A stretch of 18,596 nucleotides of DNA, from positions 1-18,596 of the forward strand of contig CAZZBJ010000046.1 of the NCBI GenBank assembly GCA_964652805.1. Direction: 5' to 3'. Below the pieces are notes generated by a model, which saw only the letters and a list, made by a program, of their open reading frames with translations, was not told where the DNA came from and did no database searches. Positions within the stretch are counted from its first letter, which is position 1; each line of letters opens with the position of its first letter. The position numbers and the translations under genes are program-made. This document shows positions 7,272 through 15,564 of the stretch, one piece after another. The stretch comes from Claveliimonas sp964652805. Its GTDB lineage: Bacteria; Bacillota; Clostridia; Lachnospirales; Lachnospiraceae.

Positions 7272-9038
7272 TTAGAAGTCCTCCTTCCCGAATGTATCTG
7301 CGATCTCTGCGTCGAGCTCGCTCATAATGCTCTCATACGCAGACTCGATCTGGTCTGTCACTGTATATTTATAGCGTCCGATCTTCTCGCGCACCGCCAT
7401 CGTCAGAAGCGCATTCATGGAAGCCCCCTTGTTCAGAGCGTCCATAGACTTCTCATAGAAGGCCAGCACCAGCTTCATCATCAGGTACTGCTTCCGCAGA
7501 GGCGTGTAGGTATCCACCTCATGGAAAGAGTTCTGGTGCAGGAAGTCCTCACGGATGGACCTGGCCGCCTCCATCTTCAGCCTGTCAGCCGGAGACAGGG
7601 CGTCCATGCCTACCATCTGCACGATCTCCTCCAGCTCCGCCTCGTCCTGCAGAAGGCTCATCATCTTCTGACGATCCTCCATCCAGTCGGGAGCCACCTT
7701 CTCATTGAACCAGCCGCTCACATTGTCCAGATAGAGGGAGTAGCTGGTAAGCCAGTTGATGGCCGGGAAATGTCTCTTGTAAGCCAGATTGGAATCCAGT
7801 CCCCAGAACACCTTCACGATACGTAAGGTTGCCTGGGACACGGGCTCCGAGGTGTCGCCTCCCGGGGGAGACACGGCCCCGATCACGGACAGCGAGCCCT
7901 CTCTTCCATCCTTTCCAAGGGAGATCACATGGCCTGCCCTCTCGTAGAATTCCGCCAGACGGGAGCCCAGGTAAGCCGGGTATCCCTCCTCGCCGGGCAT
8001 CTCCTCCAGACGTCCCGACATCTCGCGGAGAGCCTCTGCCCACCGGGATGTGGAGTCCGCCATCAGGGCCACCGAGTATCCCATGTCGCGGAAATACTCC
8101 GCGATCGTAATTCCTGTATAAATAGACGCCTCACGGGCTGCGAAAGGCATATCCGAAGTGTTGGCGATGAGAACCGTCCTCTCCATCAGAGAACGCCCTG
8201 TCTTGGGGTCCTTCAGCTCCGGAAATTCGTTCAGAACGTCCGTCATCTCATTGCCCCGCTCACCGCATCCGATGTAGACCACAATGTCCGCCTCGGCCCA
8301 TTTTGCCAGCTGGTGCTGGATCACAGTCTTACCGCTTCCGAAGGGTCCCGGCACAGCCGCCACACCGCCCCTGGCAATGGGGAAGAATGTGTCAACGACC
8401 CTCTGGCCTGTCACAAGAGGCACATCCAGGGGCAGCTTTTTCACATAGGGGCGCCCCCGCCTCACGGGCCACTTCTGCATCATAGTCAGTTCCTTGTCCC
8501 CCTGTTCCGTGGCAATGACTGCCACGGTCTCCTCCACCGCGAATTCTCCTGCCCGGATCTCCTTCACGGTTCCTTTTATCCCATAGGGGACCATGATCTT
8601 CTGCTGCACCACCTGGGTCTCCTGCACCGTGCCCAGAACATCTCCGGCTTCCACCTGGTCTCCGACCCCGGCCACGGGGACAAAGTCCCACTTTTTCTCC
8701 CTGTTCAGAGCCGCCACCTCCACGCCTCTTTGCAGATTGTTGCCTGAAATCCCCATGATCTCGTCAAGAGGACGCTGGATGCCGTCGTAAATGCTGGAGA
8801 TAAGCCCGGGCCCAAGCTCCACTGACATGGGAGCCCCCGTGGACTCCACCGGTTCGCCGGGTCCCAGTCCGGATGTCTCCTCGTACACCTGGATGGACGC
8901 CTCGTCTCCGTGCATCTCTATGATCTCGCCTATCAGGCGCTGTCTGCTGACGCGCACCACGTCGGACATATTGGCGTCCTTCATTCCGGACGCAATGACC
9001 AGCGGTCCCGCTACTTTTTTGATCGTACCTGTACTCAT
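7272..9038 (-). CDS. ntpA: V/A-type ATP synthase catalytic subunit A
   Basis: Subunit A hydrolyses or makes ATP in the A3B3 head. The 588 residues match the family, including the extra bulge domain (about 110-195) that separates V/A-type A subunits from F-type beta. Walker A is GPFGSGKT at 231-238, and the catalytic glutamate region GCGERGNEM follows at 258-265. The stretch SRWAEALREMSGRLEEMPGEEGYPAYLGSRLAEFYERAG is the conserved core of the family, and SPPGGDTSEPV follows. The ATG lies after GAGGTGATACGTCC. The gene sits between subunit F (24 bp upstream) and subunit B (2 bp downstream). Confidence 0.99.
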   Translation of the reverse strand: MSTGTIKKVAGPLVIASGMKDANMSDVVRVSRQRLIGEIIEMHGDEASIQVYEETSGLGPGEPVESTGAPMSVELGPGLISSIYDGIQRPLDEIMGISGNNLQRGVEVAALNREKKWDFVPVAGVGDQVEAGDVLGTVQETQVVQQKIMVPYGIKGTVKEIRAGEFAVEETVAVIATEQGDKELTMMQKWPVRRGRPYVKKLPLDVPLVTGQRVVDTFFPIARGGVAAVPGPFGSGKTVIQHQLAKWAEADIVVYIGCGERGNEMTDVLNEFPELKDPKTGRSLMERTVLIANTSDMPFAAREASIYTGITIAEYFRDMGYSVALMADSTSRWAEALREMSGRLEEMPGEEGYPAYLGSRLAEFYERAGHVISLGKDGREGSLSVIGAVSPPGGDTSEPVSQATLRIVKVFWGLDSNLAYKRHFPAINWLTSYSLYLDNVSGWFNEKVAPDWMEDRQKMMSLLQDEAELEEIVQMVGMDALSPADRLKMEAARSIREDFLHQNSFHEVDTYTPLRKQYLMMKLVLAFYEKSMDALNKGASMNALLTMAVREKIGRYKYTVTDQIESAYESIMSELDAEIADTFGKEDF

Positions 9039-9062
9039 AATGGACGTATCACCTCAACTTTC

Positions 9063-9377
9063 TTAGTTACTGAACAGGATGTCGGACCCAACGGCCTGTT
9101 CCACCGATTTCTTCACTCCTCTGACACCGCTGCCCGTATTTCCGGACACGCCCGGGATCTCTATGATCGCCGGGATGAGCTGCCCTTCGTACCGGGCCAT
9201 CTCATGTTTTAGCTGTGCCGCCAGCTCCTCCGTGATATAGATGATCCCATACCCTTCGGCGGCCAGCTGGTGGAGCTTCTCCCCTGCTTCCCGGAATGTG
9301 ACGGGAAATGTGTCAAGTCCCAGGGCAGCAAAGCCGTAAATGCTGTCATAGTCGCCCATCACTGCTATCTTATACAT
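9063..9377 (-). CDS. ntpG: V/A-type ATP synthase subunit F (NtpG type)
   Basis: This 104-residue protein belongs to the central stalk, where it binds subunit D and helps regulate rotation. The N-terminus YKIAVMGDYDSIYGFAALGLDTFPV and the segment YGIIYITEELA fit the small alpha/beta fold of subunit F. Called NtpG in Enterococcus hirae. Its ATG lies inside the end of subunit C, an 8-nt overlap (GTATAA shared), which points to coupled translation. The small size is normal for the family. Confidence 0.95.
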   Translation of the reverse strand: MYKIAVMGDYDSIYGFAALGLDTFPVTFREAGEKLHQLAAEGYGIIYITEELAAQLKHEMARYEGQLIPAIIEIPGVSGNTGSGVRGVKKSVEQAVGSDILFSN

Positions 9378-10338
9378 ACATTTCCCTTACCCTTTCCCGG
9401 ATTGCCTGTTCCGGCAGCTGACTTCTCTTGCCGGAGAGGATGATCCGCACTGTCTTGATCTCGTTTTGTCTTGCAAGTACATACGCCACCACCGGGCCTA
9501 TGGTAAATGCTTTATATTTCTGCGGGCTGATGGTCTGGATGATGCGGTTGTCACACCAGCGCTCAAAGGCGGACATGGACTCTGCCAGAGCCTGTGCCCC
9601 TTCCGCGTACTCGGTGCCAAGAAGATAGTCCCGTATGGCCTCCGGTCCCGAAAGGGCCGCCTTTGCAAGCTGGTCCACGCTGAGGCTCCCGCACTCCGCC
9701 ATGGCCTGCTTTATAAATTCTATGGATTTTGCGGTTTTCTGCGCCCGCACGGCGATCTTGATGTCCGCCACCGCCACCACGGACCTGGCGTAGTCCCGGA
9801 TGATCTCGTCCTCCGACTCCATCCCCGCCTTGTAAATGGCGTCCAGGGCCGCCCTGTCTATGATGATGTCGCAGAGCTGTCCGTCTCCCGCGTGAAGCAG
9901 CGCCTCGCAGGCCTGCAAAGCCGCCTGGCTCATATTCGCGGGAAGCCGCCCGAAATCCTTCTCCCGTATGATCTCCAGCATCTCCTGCCCGGAAATTGCC
10001 GTGTCCCCGTAGAAAATGTCTCCGGGAGGCTCCTCTGTACAGGCCGCCTTGACTGCTGCCTTTAGATTGTGGAACAGCTTCTGACAGAAGAGGACATCGA
10101 ACTTTTTCCTGTCAATGGACAGCTCGCTCACCGTCTGCCAGATCTTCTCCTCCTCCCGCTTCAGCATCTTCTCCGCGTCCCCGGAAGTGTCTGTGTCGCC
10201 CCAGCCCCGCTCCGCCAGGAACTGCAGGCACTGCTCATAACTCTGGCAGGCGATGAGCTGGTCGATGACCGCATTGGAGAAGAGGGAGACCTCAAGGGCT
10301 CTTATACGGGCAACCGCATAGGTATACTTTTCACTCAT
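9370..10338 (-). CDS. ntpC: V/A-type ATP synthase subunit C (rotor cap)
   Basis: Subunit C (equivalent to eukaryotic subunit d) is a funnel-shaped protein that joins the central stalk to the proteolipid ring. It is 322 residues, almost wholly helical, with the typical start YTYAVARIRALEVSLFS and a C-terminal segment (KYKAFTIGPVVAYVLARQNEIKTVRIIL) that is well conserved in the family. No membrane segment is seen. The ATG follows GAGGAGGAACCCAG. It begins 12 bp after subunit E and overlaps subunit F by 8 nt. Confidence 0.95.
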   Translation of the reverse strand: MSEKYTYAVARIRALEVSLFSNAVIDQLIACQSYEQCLQFLAERGWGDTDTSGDAEKMLKREEEKIWQTVSELSIDRKKFDVLFCQKLFHNLKAAVKAACTEEPPGDIFYGDTAISGQEMLEIIREKDFGRLPANMSQAALQACEALLHAGDGQLCDIIIDRAALDAIYKAGMESEDEIIRDYARSVVAVADIKIAVRAQKTAKSIEFIKQAMAECGSLSVDQLAKAALSGPEAIRDYLLGTEYAEGAQALAESMSAFERWCDNRIIQTISPQKYKAFTIGPVVAYVLARQNEIKTVRIILSGKRSQLPEQAIRERVREMYV

Positions 10339-10350
10339 CTGGGTTCCTCC

Positions 10351-10956
10351 TCACGCCCTGTCCCGGGAAAACAGTCTCTTCTGAACCCGGTCGCTCATCT
10401 CGTCCCGCCTCGTCTCAAAGATGGCCTGAAAGGTACAGTTCTCCTCGATCCCGCCGTACACCAGCACAAATCCGTCGGGTACGAGCGGGTCTCCTTTCGC
10501 CAGGGTGAGGGAGCCTCCCTTTGCCCGGGCTATATTCTGTATCTTTTCCTCAAATCCGTCCGGCATGCGCTGCGCGTCCGCAGGTGAAAAATGGATCTCT
10601 CCCGCCTGGGGGAGTACGTAATGATCCAGCAGCTTCTCTATCAGTTCAAAATACGCCGCCGTATCCATGTCCTTTATTTTCCGGTAAGCCTCCTCCAGCA
10701 CCTCTCCTATGATCGCCTGCCTGGCGGAGAGAAGCCTGGTGCGCCTCTCCAGGTCCGATGCCGACAAAGCCTTTTCCTTCAGGCCTTCCGCATCTGTCCG
10801 GGCCTTTGCAAGGATAGCCGCGGCAGATTTTTCCGCCCGGCTTTTCTTCTCATCCAGAAGTTCCCGGGCCTGTCTGTTCGCATCCTGTATCTTCACCTCA
10901 GCGGAGGACCGGGCTTCTTCCAGGATACGGCTTTTCATTTTCTCTAATCCAGTCAT
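10351..10956 (-). CDS. ntpE: V/A-type ATP synthase subunit E (peripheral stalk)
   Basis: Subunit E pairs with the small H-type subunit to form the peripheral stalk that holds the head still against rotor torque. The first 95 residues or so are a charged, alanine-rich helix suited to a coiled coil (EEARSSAEVKIQDANRQARE and on). The C-terminal half is the globular head-binding domain, ending in PDGFVLVYGGIEENCTFQAI, typical of the family. The length of 201 residues is usual. A GGAG lies about 10 nt before the ATG. It lies 49 bp after the proteolipid gene. Confidence 0.95.
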   Translation of the reverse strand: MTGLEKMKSRILEEARSSAEVKIQDANRQARELLDEKKSRAEKSAAAILAKARTDAEGLKEKALSASDLERRTRLLSARQAIIGEVLEEAYRKIKDMDTAAYFELIEKLLDHYVLPQAGEIHFSPADAQRMPDGFEEKIQNIARAKGGSLTLAKGDPLVPDGFVLVYGGIEENCTFQAIFETRRDEMSDRVQKRLFSRDRA

Positions 10957-11005
10957 AGCCTTCGCACTCCTTTTCCTGATTTTTCCCTGTCACCTGACTG
11001 CGTTC

Positions 11006-11491
11006 CTATACCTGGATCATAGTCACGGCGATGACGGAAATCAGAAGAGAAAGGATCGCGTAGGTCTCAACCATGGCCGGGAACAGCATCGCCTTACCGA
11101 ACTGCTCCGGCTTTTTCGCCACGATGCCGATGGACGCCGCGGCAGCCTCCCCCTGGGATTTTCCTGAGATCAGTCCCACGATGCCTACCGGCAGGCAGGC
11201 CGCCAGGATGAGAAGTCCGGTCTGGGGATCCAGCTCCAGTCCGCCGCCGCCCAGAAGGCCGATCTTGGAAAGTGTGACAAAGCCTACCAGCAGTCCGTAA
11301 ATTCCCTGTGTACCAGGCAGAAGCTGGAGCACCAGAACCTTGGCGAATTTGCTGGGGTCCTCTGTCACAACCCCTGCCGCCGCCTGTCCTGCGATACCGA
11401 CGCCGATAGCGGAGCCCGCGCCTGCGAGAAATACGGCCACTGCTGCTCCGAGAAGTCCATAAACCAGTCCTAAGTTCTCCCATATACTCAT
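11006..11491 (-). CDS. ntpK: V/A-type ATP synthase subunit K (proteolipid ring), sodium-type
   Basis: Subunit K forms the membrane rotor ring. The 161 residues hold four membrane helices, the fused double-hairpin form found in Enterococcus hirae NtpK. Helix 2 carries LPGTQ (Leu58, Thr61, Gln62), helix 3 carries Gln113 (SGKSQGEAAAA) and helix 4 carries the ion-binding Glu142 (PAMVETYAI). These line up with the E. hirae Na+ ligands Leu61, Thr64, Gln65, Gln110 and Glu139, so Na+ rather than H+ is the likely coupling ion; that is inference from known structures. Only one hairpin has the carboxylate, as in the E. hirae protein. The ATG overlaps the stop of subunit I by 4 nt (ATGA). Confidence 0.97.
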   Translation of the reverse strand: MSIWENLGLVYGLLGAAVAVFLAGAGSAIGVGIAGQAAAGVVTEDPSKFAKVLVLQLLPGTQGIYGLLVGFVTLSKIGLLGGGGLELDPQTGLLILAACLPVGIVGLISGKSQGEAAAASIGIVAKKPEQFGKAMLFPAMVETYAILSLLISVIAVTMIQV

Positions 11492-13509
11492 GATATTGTT
11501 TCCTCCTTAATATCTACATATTTTGTATCATTCTCAAAGGGTTCAAAGGGCTTCCCTCCCCCTTCATAAAACTTTCCGAAAAACTCCACAAACTGGAGTC
11601 GGTTCGTGTGTACGTAGGCTCCCAGCAGATTGATGGCCATGTTCATGGCGTGGCCCACGATGAAGACGGCGATAAACACCAGCACTCCGAACACGCTCTT
11701 TCCCAGCATACTCCCCATCATGTTGACAACGGAAGCGATAACCCCTGTTGCCAGTCCCAAAGCCAGAAGCCGGGAGTAGGACAGGACGTCGCTGAGCCAG
11801 CCTGTGATGTTGTAAATGTCATAGGCTCCCAGGGCCAGCCTGAGCACCGGGTTTTTGTTGCCCCGGCCGGACATCAGGAAAAGCCCCGCAGCTCCCGCGA
11901 TGGCCAGCACCTTTGCCAGCGTGTTGAGGGCCGGCGGGAACACAATGTCCATCTGCGAGATGGAGCGGAAGATCTCCGACGGAAGCAGCAGCAGAATGAG
12001 CCCCATCAGAAAGACGTACCAGAGCACCACATCGCAGAAGAAGTCCAGATACTGTCTGTCCTTAAGCTGCATGTAGCCTTTGATCCCAAGTCCCGCAAAC
12101 AGGTGGATCGTTCCAAACAGCATAGAGTACACCAGCAGCTTCATAGGGTCGTTAAGAGGCGCGAACCACAAGGGCGGTATACTCACCTCTTTCCCGAAAA
12201 ACACGCTGGAAACCACGTCCACCACGTCTCCGAAATAACCTCCGAACAGGACCCCCCACACGACGGTGGAGATGCCGCAGAACATAAACAGCTTCAGCGA
12301 CTTGTGCATCCCCGCGCCCATCCTGGGGAATTTCTTCAGCACCACAAAGCACACGATGGCCACAATGGCGCCGTAGGCTGCGTCGGAGAGCATCATTCCG
12401 AAGAAGAACACGTAGAAAAACGACATGATGGTAGTCGGGTCAAACTCTCCCTTGTGGGGCAGTCCGTAGGACTCCAGCACGCCCTCCAGGCTGGAGGAGA
12501 AGGCATTGTTGTGCAGGATGGTGGGCGGCTCCTCGTCCTCCCCCGGCTCCTCCACGTCCATGACGCAGTCATAGTTCTCCTCAATAGCCTTCTGCAGGGC
12601 AGGCACTGCCTTTGCCGGCACATACCCGCTGATAAGGAACGTGCGCCCTGACTGGGGCAGCGTTCCCAGCACCTGGTATTTCTCCGCCCGGATGCGGTAG
12701 TAGTCTGAGATGTACTCCAGCTCCTCCCGCCTTTCGGCCCGGGCCTTGATCTCCTCTTCTTTCTCTTCTATTTCCCTGTTCAGTTTTTCAATATCCGCTT
12801 GCAGCTCCTCTGTCCGAACCGCCGGATCCTCCGGCACGATCTGTGAGGGCCTTGCAAATCCTCCCTGGCGGAGCGCTTCCTCCACTGCCTCTGCGTCCTC
12901 TCTCATGCAGAGCACGGCCAGATACACGCCCTCCGTCCCGGAGGAGACGATCTCCACATCCAGCTCCTCTGTCTGGGGGAGCTGCTCTGCCAGAACCGCG
13001 TATACGTCCTCCAGCGTGGTGCCGGCGGCCATGGTGCCTGTCAGCATGGCTGTGTGCTCTGTCCCCTCAAAGTTCATGGGAACGCCCAGAGCCAGCCAGG
13101 GGCTCAGACTCTCGATCTGGTTTTCGTCCTTAAGGATGGCAGCCTTTTTCTCTGCGATCTGTCTGCTGCATCGAAGGATATCCGCCGCCATGTCCAGGAT
13201 CTCTTCCCTGTCCCCGGCTGCCTGTCGGAACTGCGTTTCATCCACCAGCTTCTTTCCCTCAAGGCTGGCGAACATGGACTTTTTCCGGGGGACGTACTGC
13301 TCCAGCACGTCCAGGGCCTGATCTGCCATGTGGGCCTTCTTCTCAAAGTTCAGCCTTGGGCTGGTGGTGTCCATCTGTCGGAATACATCGTCCTCCTCCG
13401 CCAGCTGGCTGACCTCCATGACCCCCAGGGACTGGAGTCTCTCCAGGATGGCCTTTCGGTTCTTCTTCAGCGCGCAGATACTGACTCTCTGCATCTGCAG
13501 TACTGCCAT
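11488..13509 (-). CDS. ntpI: V/A-type ATP synthase subunit I (membrane stator, a-type)
   Basis: Subunit I provides the stator half-channels for ion movement past the K ring and anchors the peripheral stalks. The N-terminal half is cytosolic with a charged coiled coil at about 235-275; the C-terminal half from about residue 362 has seven or eight membrane segments. The essential-arginine helix reads DVLSYSRLLALGLATG, and GAYVHTNRLQFVEFFGKFYEGGGKPF near the end is a family hallmark. I chose the ATG at 13509 (673 residues) because the AGGAGGG at 13524-13518 is 9 nt away; a GTG two codons earlier at 13515 is only about 3 nt from it. It follows the H-type gene by 39 bp and overlaps subunit K. Confidence 0.96.
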   Translation of the reverse strand: MAVLQMQRVSICALKKNRKAILERLQSLGVMEVSQLAEEDDVFRQMDTTSPRLNFEKKAHMADQALDVLEQYVPRKKSMFASLEGKKLVDETQFRQAAGDREEILDMAADILRCSRQIAEKKAAILKDENQIESLSPWLALGVPMNFEGTEHTAMLTGTMAAGTTLEDVYAVLAEQLPQTEELDVEIVSSGTEGVYLAVLCMREDAEAVEEALRQGGFARPSQIVPEDPAVRTEELQADIEKLNREIEEKEEEIKARAERREELEYISDYYRIRAEKYQVLGTLPQSGRTFLISGYVPAKAVPALQKAIEENYDCVMDVEEPGEDEEPPTILHNNAFSSSLEGVLESYGLPHKGEFDPTTIMSFFYVFFFGMMLSDAAYGAIVAIVCFVVLKKFPRMGAGMHKSLKLFMFCGISTVVWGVLFGGYFGDVVDVVSSVFFGKEVSIPPLWFAPLNDPMKLLVYSMLFGTIHLFAGLGIKGYMQLKDRQYLDFFCDVVLWYVFLMGLILLLLPSEIFRSISQMDIVFPPALNTLAKVLAIAGAAGLFLMSGRGNKNPVLRLALGAYDIYNITGWLSDVLSYSRLLALGLATGVIASVVNMMGSMLGKSVFGVLVFIAVFIVGHAMNMAINLLGAYVHTNRLQFVEFFGKFYEGGGKPFEPFENDTKYVDIKEETIS

Positions 13510-13548
13510 AGACACATCCCTCCTTTTCTTTCATTTTCAGGAAGCGTC

Positions 13549-13857
13549 TCAGATCAGATGCGCGATGACATCTGACACGGCGGCCTCCTTCTCTTTTTCC
13601 GCTTCCTCTCTTAGAGCCCGGATCATCTCCTCCGTCTCCGCGGCCGCCTTTTCTGCCATTTGTTTTCCTTCCTCAGCAGCAGAGTCCATGACAGCCGCAG
13701 CCTCGGTTTTTGCATCCCGGGTGATCTTTTCCTGCATGTTCTCCGCCTCATCGGATGCCTGGGAAAGAATCTGCTCACAGCGGGCGTCCGCCTGAGCCAC
13801 GATCTCTCCGGCCTCTTTTTCGGCCTGCTTTATGGTCTGAATGGTCTCTTCTACCAT
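13549..13857 (-). CDS. ntpF: V/A-type ATP synthase subunit H/G (peripheral stalk, NtpF type)
   Basis: This 102-residue protein is nearly one continuous helix rich in Ala, Glu and Lys (EEGKQMAEKAAAETEEMI), with no membrane segment. It fits the small peripheral-stalk subunit, called NtpF in Enterococcus hirae or AhaH in archaea, which forms a coiled coil with subunit E. Sequence identity in this family is low because the coiled coil is the main constraint, so the call leans on size, helix character and its place as the first gene before subunit I. The ATG follows GAGGTGGTGGATAG. The operon promoter lies about 45 bp upstream. Confidence 0.88.
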   Translation of the reverse strand: MVEETIQTIKQAEKEAGEIVAQADARCEQILSQASDEAENMQEKITRDAKTEAAAVMDSAAEEGKQMAEKAAAETEEMIRALREEAEKEKEAAVSDVIAHLI

Positions 13858-13903
13858 CTATCCACCACCTCTCTTTTCCTTTTTTTGCTGTCTTGTAGTT
13901 CAA

Positions 13904-13932
13904 ATTATAATATGATTTGCGCAGTATGTCTA
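13904..13932 (-). promoter_or_regulatory. Predicted promoter of the ATPase operon, with A-rich upstream element
   Basis: A -35 box TAGACA (13932-13927), a 17-bp spacer and a consensus -10 TATAAT (13909-13904) match sigma-A promoters well. Just upstream of the -35 box lies a long A-rich tract on the minus strand (about 13935-13952), like an UP element. Transcription would start near 13897, about 40 nt before the first gene. Confidence 0.85.
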
Positions 13933-14102
13933 TTATTTTTTTTTATTTTTCCTTTAAACCCATTTTTGAATACACAATTGATTTTCTAATCTCGCAATTA
14001 TTTCTTTTTTCTCGGATTACAGATTTTTTCACTCTATTCCTATACTTTCTCCCTCTGATTTTGATTTTATGCAGGCCTTTTCCTGCAATCCGAAAAATCC
14101 GG
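13933..14102. other. AT-rich intergenic stretch between trmL and the ATPase operon
   Basis: The gap between the trmL stop and the first ATPase gene (13858-14167, 310 bp) holds the ATPase promoter at one end and the trmL terminator at the other. The part between them is very AT-rich compared with the genes on each side. It contains a small 6-6-6 hairpin at 14070-14087 (TGCAGG and CCTGCA). A minus-strand frame of 69 codons crosses it but has no ribosome binding site and runs through the terminator, so no gene is called. Confidence 0.6.
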
Positions 14103-14130
14103 AAAAAAAGAGTCCCGCCTGCGGAACTCT
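14103..14130 (-). terminator. Rho-independent terminator after trmL
   Basis: AGAGTTCC (14130-14123) pairs with GGGACTCT (14116-14109), including one G-T pair, around a 6-nt GC-rich loop that can extend the stem. Seven T follow on the minus strand (14109-14103). It ends the microprotein-vanW-trmL transcription unit. Confidence 0.9.
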
Positions 14131-14167
14131 CACGCCAGACGCGGCTGCGCATGGCTGCTCTGTCTTT

Positions 14168-14665
14168 TTATGTTTCCCAGGACAGGCGGTGCAGATGCCC
14201 CTCCCTGTTCAAATCCGCAAATCCGTTCTGACGCAGAGCCTCATAAAGGACGATGGCGACAGAATTGCCCAGGTTGAGGGACCGGATCCGGCCCATCATG
14301 GGAATCCGCACGCAGGTATCCTGATGCTCCACCAGGATCTCCTCCGGTATGCCGGCGCTCTCCTTTCCGAACATGATATAGCAGTCCGGTCTGTAGCGGA
14401 CATCCGTGTAGACTCTGGGCGCCTTTGTAGTGGCCATGTAGATCGTTGCTCCCGGATTTCTCTCCAGAAAATCCTGGTAGTCCATGTAGGTGGTCACATC
14501 CAGGTCTCTCCAGTAGTCCATCCCCGCCCGCTTCAGACTCTTTTCATCCAGTCGGAAGCCCAAAGGCTCGATGAGGTGGAGACGCGCCCCGGCGGCCACG
14601 CATGTCCTTCCTATATTTCCCGTATTGGCCGGTATCTCCGGCTCGTGCAGTACAATGTTCAGCAT
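14168..14665 (-). CDS. trmL: tRNA (cytidine(34)-2'-O)-methyltransferase
   Basis: TrmL is a SPOUT-class enzyme that methylates the 2'-OH of the wobble nucleotide (C34 or cmnm5U34) in tRNA-Leu isoacceptors, using SAM. The 165-residue length fits this minimal, dimeric trefoil-knot protein. The N-terminus LNIVLHEPEIPANTGNIGRT is the family signature. The knot motifs follow: MFGKESAGIPEEIL and RIPMMGRIRSLNLGNSVAIVLYEALRQ, which binds SAM. The ATG at 14665 follows AGGAGGGTACGG; the frame stays open for 108 codons upstream, but these overlap the preceding gene in another frame and are not coding. It lies 11 bp after the PurM-like gene and is the last gene of its operon. Confidence 0.97.
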   Translation of the reverse strand: MLNIVLHEPEIPANTGNIGRTCVAAGARLHLIEPLGFRLDEKSLKRAGMDYWRDLDVTTYMDYQDFLERNPGATIYMATTKAPRVYTDVRYRPDCYIMFGKESAGIPEEILVEHQDTCVRIPMMGRIRSLNLGNSVAIVLYEALRQNGFADLNREGHLHRLSWET

Positions 14666-14676
14666 CCGTACCCTCC

Positions 14677-15525
14677 TTATTCCTGCTGCCAGAGCTTCCA
14701 GATCTCGTCCGGTCCGGGACGGTCCAGGAACCTGACGTCTTCCCCGTTCCGTATGACCTTGTCGTTGTCCCCTCTGAACCTTCCTATAACGCAGGCCTCT
14801 ACCTGCTGCCGGGCAAGCCTTTCTGCCGCCGCCTCGCCGTCGGCTGCCGCCAAAAGAAAGCAGCCCGCCGATGTGAGCTGATAGGGATTGATATGGAAAA
14901 GCTCGCACACCTCGATGGTCTCCTGCCTGACAGGAATCTTCTTCAGGTCCGCCTCCAGGCCCCGGCCCGTCCGGGCGGACAAATCCCACAGGGCCTTGAA
15001 CATTCCTCCCTGCCCCACGTGACAGATAACCGGTATCCCGGCTCTTCTGGCTGCCCGGGCTGTATCCAGGCCGAAAATCCGCTCCCCTGCAGACTCCGCA
15101 AGCCGCAGAAAAGAAGGGGCGAACCTGCGGGCCAGAACCTCTCTTTTCTCCTCGCCAATCCGCAGCATCCCCTCCAGGCCCGCCTGGCCCGCCACAAGAA
15201 GGTCCGCCGGTTTTTCCCCGGCGCCCGGTGGGGCAGGTCCCGACCTGTCCTCAGCTGTCACCAGGGCGCAGGGCAGGGAGACAGCCGGGCACTTTCCTCC
15301 CTCTATCTCCCCGATCTCCAGAAAAAATGGCAGGGTATCTGCCATTTTCTTCCATTTCTTTTTTAAATCATACAGAAACGTATTCTCCCGGTCCGCCGGT
15401 ATCTGGAACACCGCTTTTGCGGCGAACTCCTCTGCCCCACGGGCTGCCAGGGCATTGACGCAGTGGGCCAGGGCGTATCGTCCCAGGTTCCCCTGCTCCC
15501 CGTATATGATCGCTGTCTCTGTCAA
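14677..15525 (-). CDS. AIR synthase (PurM/HypE)-related protein, C-terminal domain
   Basis: The 282-residue protein resembles the C-terminal half of the PurM/HypE/ThiL/SelD superfamily. From about residue 107, PADLLVAGQAGLEGM, the segment RRFAPSFLRLAESAGERI, then VGQGGMFKALWDLSARTGRG and KIPVRQETIEVCELFHINPYQLTSAG follow the order of the HypE-like fold. The first 105 residues lack the GDDA-type ATP-binding motif of the normal N-terminal domain. No enzyme reaction can therefore be named; a ligand-binding or diverged role is possible. A TTG at 15525 is the start, 8 nt after AAGGAG; no better ATG is present nearby. It sits 39 bp after vanW and 11 bp before trmL, likely in the same operon. Confidence 0.75.
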   Translation of the reverse strand: MTETAIIYGEQGNLGRYALAHCVNALAARGAEEFAAKAVFQIPADRENTFLYDLKKKWKKMADTLPFFLEIGEIEGGKCPAVSLPCALVTAEDRSGPAPPGAGEKPADLLVAGQAGLEGMLRIGEEKREVLARRFAPSFLRLAESAGERIFGLDTARAARRAGIPVICHVGQGGMFKALWDLSARTGRGLEADLKKIPVRQETIEVCELFHINPYQLTSAGCFLLAAADGEAAAERLARQQVEACVIGRFRGDNDKVIRNGEDVRFLDRPGPDEIWKLWQQE

Positions 15526-15564
15526 AATCTGTTCTCCTTTATCCTTCTGCTCCCGTGCCTGCTC

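Noticed and set aside
14070..14087. Small hairpin TGCAGG/CCTGCA downstream of the trmL terminator, as a second terminator
   Set aside because: The stem is only 6 bp and is followed by TAAAATC rather than a T-run, so it is not supported as a terminator.
13943..14152. Minus-strand frame of 69 codons between trmL and the ATPase operon
   Set aside because: It has no ribosome binding site, is very basic and low in complexity, and reads through the trmL terminator.
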